The position numbers and the translations under genes were made by a program. The notes beneath the pieces were generated by a model. It did not search any database, was not told the origin of the DNA, and saw nothing but the letters and a program-made list of their open reading frames with translations. Positions 9,239 through 17,114 of a stretch of DNA of 64,000 nucleotides are shown in pieces; the stretch's first letter is position 1, and each line of letters begins with the position of its first letter. Origin of the DNA: an uncultured Eubacteriales bacterium (GTDB lineage: Bacteria; Bacillota; Clostridia; Christensenellales; Aristaeellaceae); assembly GCA_900548145.1 (NCBI GenBank), contig URJB01000001.1, positions 1 to 64,000 on the forward strand, written 5' to 3'.

Positions 9239-9706
9239 TCAGAATACGGGAATCTCGCCCGGATAGTTTGCCGCCTTTTCCAGAAGCGGGCCTTTGGATC
9301 CCATGGTAAAGGCGATATCGCTGCTGCGGATGGAAAGCAGTTCCATTCCCGGAGCCAATTTCAGAAATTGCATCGTCGGTTCGGAAAGCGTCAGCATTCC
9401 ATCGGGAGAAATGGCCGTCCAGCCGTACCAGCGCCCTTTGTAAGGCAGAAACGCGCCTTCCCCGGCGGTATAATCCATCAGGGCGGGCATATCCGTCAAA
9501 ATGTGCCCAAGCTTCGACGGCAGCAGCAGCCCTTTGCGGGTGACGCAAAAGCCGCCTGTGATTCGGCTGCCCGTGAAAAGATAGACTCGCCCTTCTGATG
9601 CAATCTGATATTCCTCCACGGCCTGCGGGGGAAGCTGAAGGGAGCCGTCTTCCCGAAGAAGGGATTTTCCGAAAATAAATTTTCCGCCTTTGGTCATTTG
9701 CGGCAT
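9239..9706 (-). CDS. Uncharacterised protein with two AbrB-like repeats
   Basis: 155 residues, no family I can name with certainty. The chain appears to contain two similar units, one with DGSLQLPPQAVEEYQIASEG and one with DGMLTLSEPTMQFLKLAPGM, each followed by a short beta-rich stretch (GRVYLFTGSRITGGF and ELLSIRSSDIAFTMG). This pattern (D-G-x-hydrophobic-x-hydrophobic-P ... G-x-x-hydrophobic) resembles the swapped-hairpin barrel of AbrB/SpoVT-type DNA-binding domains, but in tandem; that is inference. ATG chosen because GGAGG is 9 bases upstream (a GTG three codons earlier overlaps it). Second gene after the acetyltransferase, 15 bases apart. Confidence 0.75.
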   Translation of the reverse strand: MPQMTKGGKFIFGKSLLREDGSLQLPPQAVEEYQIASEGRVYLFTGSRITGGFCVTRKGLLLPSKLGHILTDMPALMDYTAGEGAFLPYKGRWYGWTAISPDGMLTLSEPTMQFLKLAPGMELLSIRSSDIAFTMGSKGPLLEKAANYPGEIPVF

Positions 9707-9721
9707 GAGGTTCACCCTCCT

Positions 9722-10213
9722 TTAGAAAAGCGCCTTTTCCCGCAGGTTGCCCTCATAGGGGCCTTCCTTGCAGCGCCCAGCCAGATGGAAACCGGCGCTT
9801 TCGTAGTAGTGATTCAAAAAAACACTGTAAATAGAGCAGTCCAGCCGCAAAAATCGTTTCTGCTGACGAAGGGCAAGCGCTTCTGACTCCCGGAGCAGCT
9901 CCCGTCCGACCCCTTTTACGTACGGGTCGGTAACCAGATTGTGAAGATAAAACGCGGAGGCGCTTTGCCCGTCCGGCCAGCGATCGTCAGCCGAAAGCAG
10001 CACGACGGCCCCGGCAATCCGTTCTTTCTCTTTCAAAACATACAGCCGTCCCTTTTCCTGCTGGCTTTGATAGTAAGAGAGCGGGTAAACGTCGAGATAG
10101 TACTGGTCCCACTGACAGATGTGTTTTTCCTTCATCCATGCCACCCGCCGGACAAACAGGGAAAATACGCCCGGAACCTCCTCGGGTTTTGCCGGTTCAA
10201 AACGATAAGCCAT
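9722..10213 (-). CDS. GNAT-family N-acetyltransferase
   Basis: 163 residues with the GNAT acetyl-CoA fold: the V-x-x-x-G-V/x-G-R/K pyrophosphate loop appears as LVTDPYVKGVGRELLRESE, preceded by AFYLHN and followed by LRLDCSIYSVFLNHYYESAGFHLAGR, a pattern seen in FR47/RimI-like members. Substrate unknown. The start encoding MAYRFEPAKPEE has GGAGG 8 bases upstream. Co-transcribed with the double-repeat protein downstream. Confidence 0.85.
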   Translation of the reverse strand: MAYRFEPAKPEEVPGVFSLFVRRVAWMKEKHICQWDQYYLDVYPLSYYQSQQEKGRLYVLKEKERIAGAVVLLSADDRWPDGQSASAFYLHNLVTDPYVKGVGRELLRESEALALRQQKRFLRLDCSIYSVFLNHYYESAGFHLAGRCKEGPYEGNLREKALF

Positions 10214-10308
10214 TTGCAACGCCTCCTTCGATCTCCGAATGGGAAACGAGCCACAGTATAGCACGAAAAGCCCCGTGAAACAACGACGGCTTTCTTTTGC
10301 ATTATCCC

Positions 10309-10337
10309 TTGAAAAAAAGAACGAAATGCATTACGAT
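10309..10337 (+). promoter_or_regulatory. Predicted promoter of the prmA operon
   Basis: TTGAAA, 17-base spacer, TACGAT, about 90 bases before prmA. Confidence 0.45.
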
Positions 10338-10425
10338 AATCATGAAATATTTTGCCTTTTGGAAAGATGGGGCAGTGGGAAAAGCGGCAAAGGGCCGCCC
10401 TTCCCAAGAGGAGGAATGGCGAAAC

Positions 10426-11373
10426 ATGCAGTGGCGTGAAATCATTGTGCATACCACCACCGATGGCGCGGATCTTTTGAGCGAGCTGATGATGGAACTG
10501 GGCGCGTCGGGAACGGAAATCGTAGACCGGGCGGATGTGCCCGACCCGGACAAGCCCGGCGTTTATTGGGAGTTGTACGATAAAAAGCTGCTGGAGGATA
10601 TGCCCGAGGATGTGCTGGTGAAGGGCTGGTTTGCGCGGGACGAGCACGAACAGCAGACGGTGGAAGATCTGAAAGCCCGGCTGGAAGAACTCAAGACGGA
10701 CAGCTTCGGCGTAGAGATGGGTACGCTCCGGGTGGACGAGGAAAATGTCAAGGACGAGGATTGGGCCGAGGAATGGAAGAAGAACTACAAGCCCTTCCGC
10801 ATCGGCTCCCATCTGGTGGTGAAGCCCACGTGGGAGAAATATGTGAGCCAGCCCGGCGATCTGGTGATCGAGCTGGATCCCGGCATGGCCTTTGGTACCG
10901 GCACCCATGAGACCACCAATATGTGTATGCAGCTGTTGGAACGCTGCCTGAAGCCCGGCCTTCGGGTGATGGACGTGGGCACCGGCAGCGGCATTCTGGC
11001 CATCGCCGCGGCCAAGCTGGGCGCGCAGAACGTGCTGGCGATCGACATCGACCCGGACGCGGTGAAGGTAGCGAAAGAAAACGTAGAGCTGAACCACGTG
11101 ACCAAGCAGGTGCGCGTGGTGGTGGGCGACCTGTGCAAGAGCGAAGCCATGCCCTGCGAGGTGGCTGTGGCCAACATCGTGGCCGACGCAATCTGTATGC
11201 TGGCCGGCCCCATGACCCGTCATCTGGTGAAGGGCGGTCTGCTGATCTGTTCCGGTATCATCCGGGAAAGGGAAGCGGACGTGCAGAAGGCTGCCAAGGA
11301 GGCGGGCTACCGTCAGGTGGACCGCATCGAAAAGGGCGAGTGGGTCGCTCTGTGCCTGAAAAACGAGGCCTGA
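10426..11373 (+). CDS. prmA: Ribosomal protein L11 methyltransferase
   Basis: Transfers methyl groups from S-adenosylmethionine to amino groups of ribosomal protein L11. 315 residues: N-terminal substrate-recognition domain, then a class-I methyltransferase domain with LDPGMAFGTGTHETT and the SAM loop DVGTGSGILAIAAAKLGA, then a late AVANIVADAI (the N-hydrophobic active-site region). ATG chosen from GAGGAGGA about 10 bases upstream; an out-of-frame ATG lies between. First of four likely co-transcribed housekeeping genes. Confidence 0.95.
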   Translation: MQWREIIVHTTTDGADLLSELMMELGASGTEIVDRADVPDPDKPGVYWELYDKKLLEDMPEDVLVKGWFARDEHEQQTVEDLKARLEELKTDSFGVEMGTLRVDEENVKDEDWAEEWKKNYKPFRIGSHLVVKPTWEKYVSQPGDLVIELDPGMAFGTGTHETTNMCMQLLERCLKPGLRVMDVGTGSGILAIAAAKLGAQNVLAIDIDPDAVKVAKENVELNHVTKQVRVVVGDLCKSEAMPCEVAVANIVADAICMLAGPMTRHLVKGGLLICSGIIREREADVQKAAKEAGYRQVDRIEKGEWVALCLKNEA

Positions 11374-11376
11374 CCG

Positions 11377-12126
11377 ATGCATCGTTTTGTGACCGAAGAA
11401 AAAATATCCGGCGTGGGCGAAGAAATTCTCCTCGGCAAAGAGGAAAGCGCTCACGCGTCGAAGGTGCTTCGTCTGCGCCCCGGCGAGCCGGTACAGCTGA
11501 TCGACGGAGAAAACCGCTATGACGCAGTATTGACGGATGTCTCCGCCGAGGGAACACGGGCCCGCGTCACGGCCCTGTGCCCTTCGCCGGAAGCGACGGC
11601 ACAAGCAGTTCTCTGGCAGGGCCTTCCCAAGGCGGATAAGCTGGAACTGATTGCTCAGAAGGCCACGGAACTGGGCGTGTGGGAAATTTGGCCGGTGGAG
11701 ATGCTGCGCAGTGTGGCCCGGCTTGGGAAAAACGACCCGAAAAAACAGGAGCGTCTTTCCCGCATCGCGCTGGAAGCCGCCAAGCAGAGCGGACGCGCTC
11801 ATGTGCCGGAGGTGCGCGGAGCCGTCTCGTTTGAAAAGGCGTTAAAACGGCTGGAAGAAGAACCCTTCGACCTGATCTTGGTGGCTTGGGAGGAGGAACA
11901 CGCCCTGCCGCTGAGCAAGGCAGTGGAGAAATACCGCCAGTCCCATGACGAACTCAAGCGGGTGCTGATCGTGATCGGCCCGGAGGGCGGCATCGACGAA
12001 GCGGAACAGCAGCGCCTTGCCGCGCTGGGCGCGCAAAGCGTAACGCTGGGCCCGCGAATCCTCCGCACGGAGACGGCGGGGCTTTGCGCCCTTGCCGCTC
12101 TCTGTACGGCCATGGGCGAAATGTAA
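11377..12126 (+). CDS. rsmE: 16S rRNA (uracil-1498-N3)-methyltransferase
   Basis: SPOUT-class enzyme that methylates U1498 of 16S rRNA. 249 residues: N-terminal PUA-like part (HRFVTEEKI, HASKVLRLRPGEPVQLIDG) and a C-terminal knotted methyltransferase domain with WQGLPKADKLELIAQKATELG, VIGPEGGIDEAE and LGPRILRTETAGLCALA, all family hallmarks. Starts 3 bases after prmA, a conserved pairing in Firmicutes. Confidence 0.96.
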   Translation: MHRFVTEEKISGVGEEILLGKEESAHASKVLRLRPGEPVQLIDGENRYDAVLTDVSAEGTRARVTALCPSPEATAQAVLWQGLPKADKLELIAQKATELGVWEIWPVEMLRSVARLGKNDPKKQERLSRIALEAAKQSGRAHVPEVRGAVSFEKALKRLEEEPFDLILVAWEEEHALPLSKAVEKYRQSHDELKRVLIVIGPEGGIDEAEQQRLAALGAQSVTLGPRILRTETAGLCALAALCTAMGEM

Positions 12127-12151
12127 ACCAATGCAAGGAAGGAAAACAATC

Positions 12152-13441
12152 ATGGTGAAAACCGTCGCAGCCGTTACGCTGGGCTGCAAGGTGAATCAAT
12201 ACGACACCGAGGCCATGCTGGAGGCTTTTGAGCGACATGGCTACCGTATCGTGCCGAACGGGTCGCCCGCGGATGTTTATCTGGTCAACACCTGCACGGT
12301 GACGGGCACCGGCGATAAAAAGAGTTTGCAGCTCATCCGGCGCTGCCGCCGCCGTAATCCGCAGGCGGATGTGGTCGTCACAGGCTGTCTGGCCCAGCGC
12401 ATGGGCGAGCAGCTTCGCGAAACGGGCGCACGGCTGATCCTCGGCACCCAGTATCGGGCGCGGGTCGTGGAACTGCTGGAACAGGCTATTGCGGAAAATA
12501 TCCAGATGGTGGCGGTGGAAGGCATTGAAAACGCCCCCTACGAGCTGCTGTCCATCCGCAGCCACGAAGGTCATACTCGCGCGGTGATGAAAATTCAAGA
12601 GGGCTGCGATAATCATTGCACCTACTGCATCATCCCCTCGGTTCGGGGCGGTATTCGTTCCCGGCCCCTTTCCGCCATAGCGGAAGAAGCAGCGGCACTG
12701 GCAAAGGCCGGATTTCAGGAACTGGTGCTCACCGGCATCCATCTGACCAGCTATGGCCGCGATCTGGATGGAAAACCGGGGCTGGCCGAAGCGGTGAAGG
12801 CTGCCTGTGTGCCGGGCGTGAGTCGGATTCGGCTGGGTTCGCTGGAGCCACGGGTAGCTACGGAAGCATTCGTGCAGGCGCTTTCAGAATGTGCGCCAGT
12901 GTGCCCCCAGTTTCATCTGGCCCTGCAAAGCGGCAGTGACGCGGTGCTGCGGCGGATGAAACGCTGTTACAACACCGAGCAGTTCCGTCAGGCGGCGGCC
13001 CGTCTTCGCACGGCATGGCCGCTGGCCGCCTTTACCACCGATGTGATCGTCGGTTTTCCCGGCGAAACGGAAGAAGAATTTGCCGAAACCGTCGCTTTCT
13101 GCCAAGAAATCGGCTTTGCCAAGCTGCATGTGTTTCCCTTCAGCCCCCGGGAGGGGACCCCCGCCGCCGTTATGGACGATCAGGTGCCCGAAAACGTGAA
13201 GGCAGAACGGGTGCGGCAGCTGATCGCTGCAGGGGACGAACTGGCTCGGCAGTACCGGGAGCAGTTTTTGGGAAAAATTGTGCCGGTGCTGTTGGAAGAC
13301 CAAGCTCCGGACGGTAGCATGACCGGCTACACGCCCGAATACATCCATGTGCTGGTGGATGGCGGCGAAAGCGGCCAAATCGTGAACGTGCGTCTGGAAT
13401 CCCTGACCGAAGAAGGAATGCGCGGCGCGACTGTGGAATGA
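12152..13441 (+). CDS. mtaB: tRNA t6A37 methylthiotransferase
   Basis: Radical-SAM enzyme adding a methylthio group to N6-threonylcarbamoyladenosine at tRNA position 37. 429 residues: N-terminal methylthiotransferase domain with TLGCKVNQYDTEAM, NTCTVTGTGDKKS and VTGCLAQR supplying three cysteines for one cluster; radical-SAM CxxxCxxC as CDNHCTYC near residue 154; and a C-terminal TRAM domain. ATG chosen from AAGGAAGG upstream. Follows rsmE by 25 bases. Confidence 0.95.
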   Translation: MVKTVAAVTLGCKVNQYDTEAMLEAFERHGYRIVPNGSPADVYLVNTCTVTGTGDKKSLQLIRRCRRRNPQADVVVTGCLAQRMGEQLRETGARLILGTQYRARVVELLEQAIAENIQMVAVEGIENAPYELLSIRSHEGHTRAVMKIQEGCDNHCTYCIIPSVRGGIRSRPLSAIAEEAAALAKAGFQELVLTGIHLTSYGRDLDGKPGLAEAVKAACVPGVSRIRLGSLEPRVATEAFVQALSECAPVCPQFHLALQSGSDAVLRRMKRCYNTEQFRQAAARLRTAWPLAAFTTDVIVGFPGETEEEFAETVAFCQEIGFAKLHVFPFSPREGTPAAVMDDQVPENVKAERVRQLIAAGDELARQYREQFLGKIVPVLLEDQAPDGSMTGYTPEYIHVLVDGGESGQIVNVRLESLTEEGMRGATVE

Positions 13442-13492
13442 AAAAACGGAAAGGAAAATCTTTTTCCGGCAGAAATCAAGGGAGGTTTTAAG

Positions 13493-13837
13493 ATGCAGGA
13501 TTGTCTGTTTTGCAAGATCATGGCGGGAGAAATTCCCTCCAAAAAGGTTTATGAGGATGAGGATACCTACGCCTTTTACGACATCGCTCCGCAGGCGCCG
13601 GTACATGTGCTGGTGGTGAGCAAGCAGCATACGCCGGACGTAGCGCATAACGCCGACCTGACGGATCATCAGCTGGCGGCCTGCCTGCGCACCTGCGCCA
13701 AGGTGGCCAAGGAATTGGGATTGGAAGAGGGCGGCTACCGCATCGTCAATAACTGTGGTGATAACGCCTGCCAGACGGTCAAGCATATTCACTTCCACGT
13801 TTTGGGCGGTGAAAAGCTGGCCGAGCGCATGGCCTGA
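13493..13837 (+). CDS. HIT-family nucleotide hydrolase (HINT-like)
   Basis: 114 residues with the histidine triad H98-x-H100-x-H102 in KHIHFHVLGGEKL and an N-terminal CLFCKI. HINT proteins hydrolyse purine nucleoside phosphoramidates and aminoacyl-AMP. GGGAGG upstream of ATG. Last gene of the prmA operon, ending at a strong terminator. Confidence 0.95.
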   Translation: MQDCLFCKIMAGEIPSKKVYEDEDTYAFYDIAPQAPVHVLVVSKQHTPDVAHNADLTDHQLAACLRTCAKVAKELGLEEGGYRIVNNCGDNACQTVKHIHFHVLGGEKLAERMA

Positions 13838-13849
13838 GGTTTGGCTGTT

Positions 13850-13908
13850 GAAAAAAAGAATGACCCCGTTTCTTTCCAAATGGATCGAAACGGGGTCTTG
13901 CTGTTTCT
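13850..13908. terminator. Bidirectional rho-independent terminator
   Basis: Perfect 11-bp stem (13862-13872 with 13887-13897), followed by a T-rich tail on the plus strand and preceded by seven A on the plus strand, i.e. a U-run for the convergent aldo/keto reductase transcript. Confidence 0.85.
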
Positions 13909-13932
13909 AAAGTTGTACGGAAGGTGGTCCAG

Positions 13933-15069
13933 TCAGGCTTTCGCGGCCTGATCCGCCTCTTTCAGCAGCTTAACGATGGGCAGATGCTGGGGGCAGGCCT
14001 TTTCACACTTGCCGCAGGCCACGCACTGAGAGGGGTCTTCCTTGTTTTCCTGACGGCGCGCCATGCTCCTTTTCAGCGTCTCCGGGCGGTCGAACATCAG
14101 AGACTCGTCCCAAGCATGGAAAATATCGGGAATGTGGACGTTCCGCGGGCAGGGCTGGCAATAACGGCAGCCGGTGCAGCCGGTCTTCATACGGCCCAGA
14201 TAGGCGGCCTTCACATCGGCGATTAACTTCTTTTCCGTGTCATTCATGCAGGTCTTTTCTGCATGGGCAAAGATGCGCAGGTTGTCGTCCAGCTGCTCCA
14301 TGGTGCTCATACCGCTGAGGATGGTGACCACCTCGGGCATATCATACAGGTAGCGGAAAGCCCATTCCACGGCGGAACGCTTCTCCGGGAAGGCTTCGTA
14401 CAGCGCAGCGGCTTCTTTCGGCGGGTGGGCCAGCGCGCCGCCGCGTAGGGGCTCCATGATAACGACGCCCACGCCCTTTTTACCGGCGTCCCGGATGCCC
14501 TGCAGAGTGGCCTGATTGTCGCCATCCAGCACGTTCATCTGCACCTGCGCCAGTTTCCAGTCGTAGTCGTTCAGAATTTCCACGAAGGTCTTGTAATCGT
14601 CGTGAAAGCTGAAGCCGGGATAGCGCACCTTGCCGGCCTTCACGGCCTTTTCCAGAAACTCCGGGTAGTCCAGCTTGCGCATTTTTTCCAGCGCTTCTTT
14701 GTCCATGGCATGGAGCAGATAGAAATCCACATGATCGGTCTTGAGCTTGGTCAGCTGCTCGTCCAGAAAACGCTGCATATCCGCTTTCGTTTCCAGCAGC
14801 CAGAGGGGCAGTTTGGTGGTCAGTGTGACGCGGTCACGGTAGCCATCCTGAAGGGCAAGACCCACGACGGTCTCGCTTTCGCCATCGTGGTAGGGGTAGG
14901 CCGTATCCACGTAGGTAACGCCGCTGTCAATGGCGTGTCGCAGCATGGCGATAGCCTGCGGACGGTCGATGACCTTCTTCCCGTCCTTTTCAATGGTGGG
15001 GAAGCGCATACAGCCGAAGCCCAGCCGGGAGACGGTTCGGTCGGTGTGGGGGAAAGAGGCGGTTTGCAT
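13933..15069 (-). CDS. Aldo/keto reductase with C-terminal 4Fe-4S ferredoxin domain
   Basis: 378 residues. The aldo/keto reductase barrel (LGFGCMRFP, YVDTAYPYHDGESE with the catalytic Asp/Tyr, DFYLLHAM) occupies about residues 1-280. A ferredoxin-like tail carries CTGCRYCQPCP and CVACGKCEKACP, enough cysteines for two clusters. This fusion is common in anaerobes and is presumed to be a redox enzyme that can pass electrons to the clusters; substrates are unknown. I prefer the ATG encoding MQTASF, with GGAGAG upstream; a TTG seven codons earlier is possible. Confidence 0.9.
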   Translation of the reverse strand: MQTASFPHTDRTVSRLGFGCMRFPTIEKDGKKVIDRPQAIAMLRHAIDSGVTYVDTAYPYHDGESETVVGLALQDGYRDRVTLTTKLPLWLLETKADMQRFLDEQLTKLKTDHVDFYLLHAMDKEALEKMRKLDYPEFLEKAVKAGKVRYPGFSFHDDYKTFVEILNDYDWKLAQVQMNVLDGDNQATLQGIRDAGKKGVGVVIMEPLRGGALAHPPKEAAALYEAFPEKRSAVEWAFRYLYDMPEVVTILSGMSTMEQLDDNLRIFAHAEKTCMNDTEKKLIADVKAAYLGRMKTGCTGCRYCQPCPRNVHIPDIFHAWDESLMFDRPETLKRSMARRQENKEDPSQCVACGKCEKACPQHLPIVKLLKEADQAAKA

Positions 15070-15109
15070 GGCGGGGGACTCTCCTTTCAAAGAAAAAATG
15101 GGGGAATGT

Positions 15110-15143
15110 GAAAAGCACGCCGCAGGGGGAGGCCTGCGGCGTG
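15110..15143 (-). terminator. Rho-independent terminator after pgi
   Basis: Perfect 11-bp stem (15116-15126 with 15133-15143) followed on the minus strand by CTTTTCA. Confidence 0.75.
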
Positions 15144-15160
15144 TTTGAACAGACTTTGCT

Positions 15161-16585
15161 TTACAGCACGTATTCCTTCCGGCTGGCAGGACGGCTCTTC
15201 ATCTCTTCCGCCTTCTTGGCGTACTTCTCGGCCGTGTTGCCCAGCACTGCGTAGCTGGCGATCTTGCTGCCTTCCACGCCGGGCTGGTTGAACGCGTCCA
15301 CATCCAGCAGCTCGCCGGCATAGGCGGTCGCCATCTCGAAGAAGAACAGCAGCTGACCGATGGTGTAGGGGTTCACTTCGGGCAGAGTGATGGTCTGGCT
15401 CATGCGGCCTGCACGATACAGAGCATACTCAGTGCCGCGGCGCTCCGCGTCGATCAGGGCGTTCAGCGTCTTGCCGCCCAGGAAAGCCACATCCGGGAAC
15501 TCTTCGCAGCCATGGCTGATCTCGTATTCGTTGCGGAACTGGCCAACCTTCAGGAAGGTGATGACCTTGTCGTAGGGGCCTTCGGTGTAGAGCTGCAGCT
15601 GGCTGTGCTGATCGGTTACGCCCAGCGCCTTGGTGGGAGTCTGACCCACGTTCACGGCCATGCCCTTGCGGGTCACGTTCTTGCCGAGGCTCTCCGCCCA
15701 CAGCTGGCAGAACCAGTCGGCCATGTACTTCAGGCTGTCCGCATAAGGCATGACCACCTGAATGTTAGCCTCCATATCCTGCATGGCGATGTACTGCAGC
15801 ACCGCTTCCAGCAGGGCGGGGTTCTTCCACACGTCGTCGCTCTGGCAGCGCTTGTCCATGGCGGCGGCGCCTTCCAGCATTTCGCGGATGTCAATGCCGC
15901 ACACAGCCGCGGGCAGCAGACCCACAGGACTCAGCTCGCTGAAACGGCCGCCTACGCTGGAGGGAATATAGAACAGCTCGAAGCCATGCTCCTTGGCCAG
16001 CTTGATCAGATTGCCCTTTTCGTGGTCAGTGGTGGCGATGATGTGCTTCTCCCAGCCTTCGCCCACTTCCTTCTTGAGCATTTCAGAAACGATCAGATAC
16101 TGGCTCATGGTCTCGGCGGTAGCACCGGACTTGGTGATGACGTTGAAGCAGGTGCGCTTTACGTCGATGACGTCCATCAGAGCGGCCATGCGCTCGGGGT
16201 CGATGTTGTCTTCCACATACAGACGGGGGCCGCCGCGCTTTTCAGCGGGCAGTTCGTTATAATGAAGATGATTGAGAGCCTGCTGGATGGCGATGGGGCC
16301 CAGCGCGCTGCCGCCGATACCCAGCACCACAAACGCGTCAAACTCATTGCGGACGCGAGCGGCCACAGTTTCGATCTTCTCTACGATTTCCTTTTGATTA
16401 TAGGGCAACTCCGTCCAGCCCAGCCAGCCGGTGCCGCGATTCTGTGCCACATTATGCTGAGCGGCGGCGGCAGCCTGCGCCATGCCGTCCACATGGTCAG
16501 CGTCGATCCCGTACTGGAAACCGACAACATCGCTCATCATGTGGTTGATGTCCAAAACGATCGGTTCATGATTGACCTTTGCCAT
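15161..16585 (-). CDS. pgi: Glucose-6-phosphate isomerase
   Basis: Interconverts glucose 6-phosphate and fructose 6-phosphate. 474 residues with both sugar-isomerase halves: VVLGIGGSALGPIA, VITKSGATAETMSQ, SSVGGRFSELSPVG (family signature), the active-site histidine in ISHGCEEFPD, and a C-terminal lysine-rich helix. The ATG encoding MAKVNHEP is chosen with GGAAAGG 12 bases upstream; an ATG four codons earlier touches that site. The frame stays open far upstream on this strand, antisense to the tRNA, which is not coding. A likely extended -10 promoter (TGTTATACT) lies at 16637-16645. Confidence 0.96.
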   Translation of the reverse strand: MAKVNHEPIVLDINHMMSDVVGFQYGIDADHVDGMAQAAAAAQHNVAQNRGTGWLGWTELPYNQKEIVEKIETVAARVRNEFDAFVVLGIGGSALGPIAIQQALNHLHYNELPAEKRGGPRLYVEDNIDPERMAALMDVIDVKRTCFNVITKSGATAETMSQYLIVSEMLKKEVGEGWEKHIIATTDHEKGNLIKLAKEHGFELFYIPSSVGGRFSELSPVGLLPAAVCGIDIREMLEGAAAMDKRCQSDDVWKNPALLEAVLQYIAMQDMEANIQVVMPYADSLKYMADWFCQLWAESLGKNVTRKGMAVNVGQTPTKALGVTDQHSQLQLYTEGPYDKVITFLKVGQFRNEYEISHGCEEFPDVAFLGGKTLNALIDAERRGTEYALYRAGRMSQTITLPEVNPYTIGQLLFFFEMATAYAGELLDVDAFNQPGVEGSKIASYAVLGNTAEKYAKKAEEMKSRPASRKEYVL

Positions 16586-16765
16586 AATCCCGTTCATCCT
16601 TTCCAAATGGGGTATCCTTAGTATTGTCCCCGCGGTAGTATAACATATTTTGTCGAACATTGGAAATGTTTTTTGCACCCGAAATTCTGCGTTTCCTTTC
16701 CACATTTTGCCGAATTGGCATTCATTCGCCCAAATGATCCTTTCTGAAAAAATGAACGCAGTGCC

Positions 16766-16794
16766 TTGCTTTTTTTCGCAGAATGTGGTAACAT
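16766..16794 (+). promoter_or_regulatory. Promoter of tRNA-Leu
   Basis: TTGCTT, 17-base spacer, TAACAT; the tRNA begins 14 bases after the -10 box. Confidence 0.6.
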
Positions 16795-16807
16795 ATTCTC
16801 TGTACTT

Positions 16808-16893
16808 GCCGAAGTGATGGAATGGCAGACGTGACGGACTCAAAATCCGTTGGTAGCGATACCGTGCGGGTTCAAGTCCCGCCTTCGGCACCA
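16808..16893 (+). tRNA. tRNA-Leu, anticodon CAA
   Basis: Acceptor stem GCCGAAG/CTTCGGC, anticodon stem ACGGA/TCCGT around loop CTCAAAA (anticodon CAA, reads UUG), a long variable arm as in class-II tRNAs, T-loop GTTCAAGTC, and an encoded CCA end. Confidence 0.96.
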
Positions 16894-16899
16894 TATTAA

Positions 16900-16937
16900 G
16901 TACCGGCTTTTGATACAAAGGCTGGTGCTTTTCTTTT
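16900..16937 (+). terminator. Terminator of tRNA-Leu
   Basis: 11-bp stem including G-U pairs (16900-16910 with 16918-16928) followed by TTTTCTTTT. Confidence 0.7.
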
Positions 16938-16940
16938 ATC

Positions 16941-17114
16941 TTAGGGTGGATCAAATGCCCTTGCCACAAGGGTTTTCCCGGGCATTTTCCTGGAAAGGTA
17001 TCCTGATATGACTTTCATTGATAAACGGAGCTTCGTGCCCGGCGTGCGGACTTCGGCTGACGCCACGCCGCACAGGCAGCATAGCAACAGGAGGACGGAT
17101 AGAAAGCGTTTCAT
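16941..17114 (-). CDS. Possible small secreted cationic peptide
   Basis: 57-codon frame preceded by a near-perfect ribosome site (AAAAGGAGG, 8 bases before ATG). The N-terminus is a textbook signal peptide: MKRF, a leucine-rich core, then VASA as a type-I cleavage site after residue 20. The predicted mature part is 37 residues with eight Arg/Lys and only two acidic residues. No family recognised. Its stop codon abuts the terminator of the convergent tRNA, so it may instead be the surviving 5' end of a truncated exported-protein gene. Confidence 0.5.
   Translation of the reverse strand: MKRFLSVLLLLCCLCGVASAEVRTPGTKLRLSMKVISGYLSRKMPGKTLVARAFDPP

Noticed and set aside
16586..16969. Upstream extension of pgi running antisense through tRNA-Leu
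   Set aside because: The real pgi start has a ribosome site and family N-terminus; the extension covers a tRNA and has no homology-like content.
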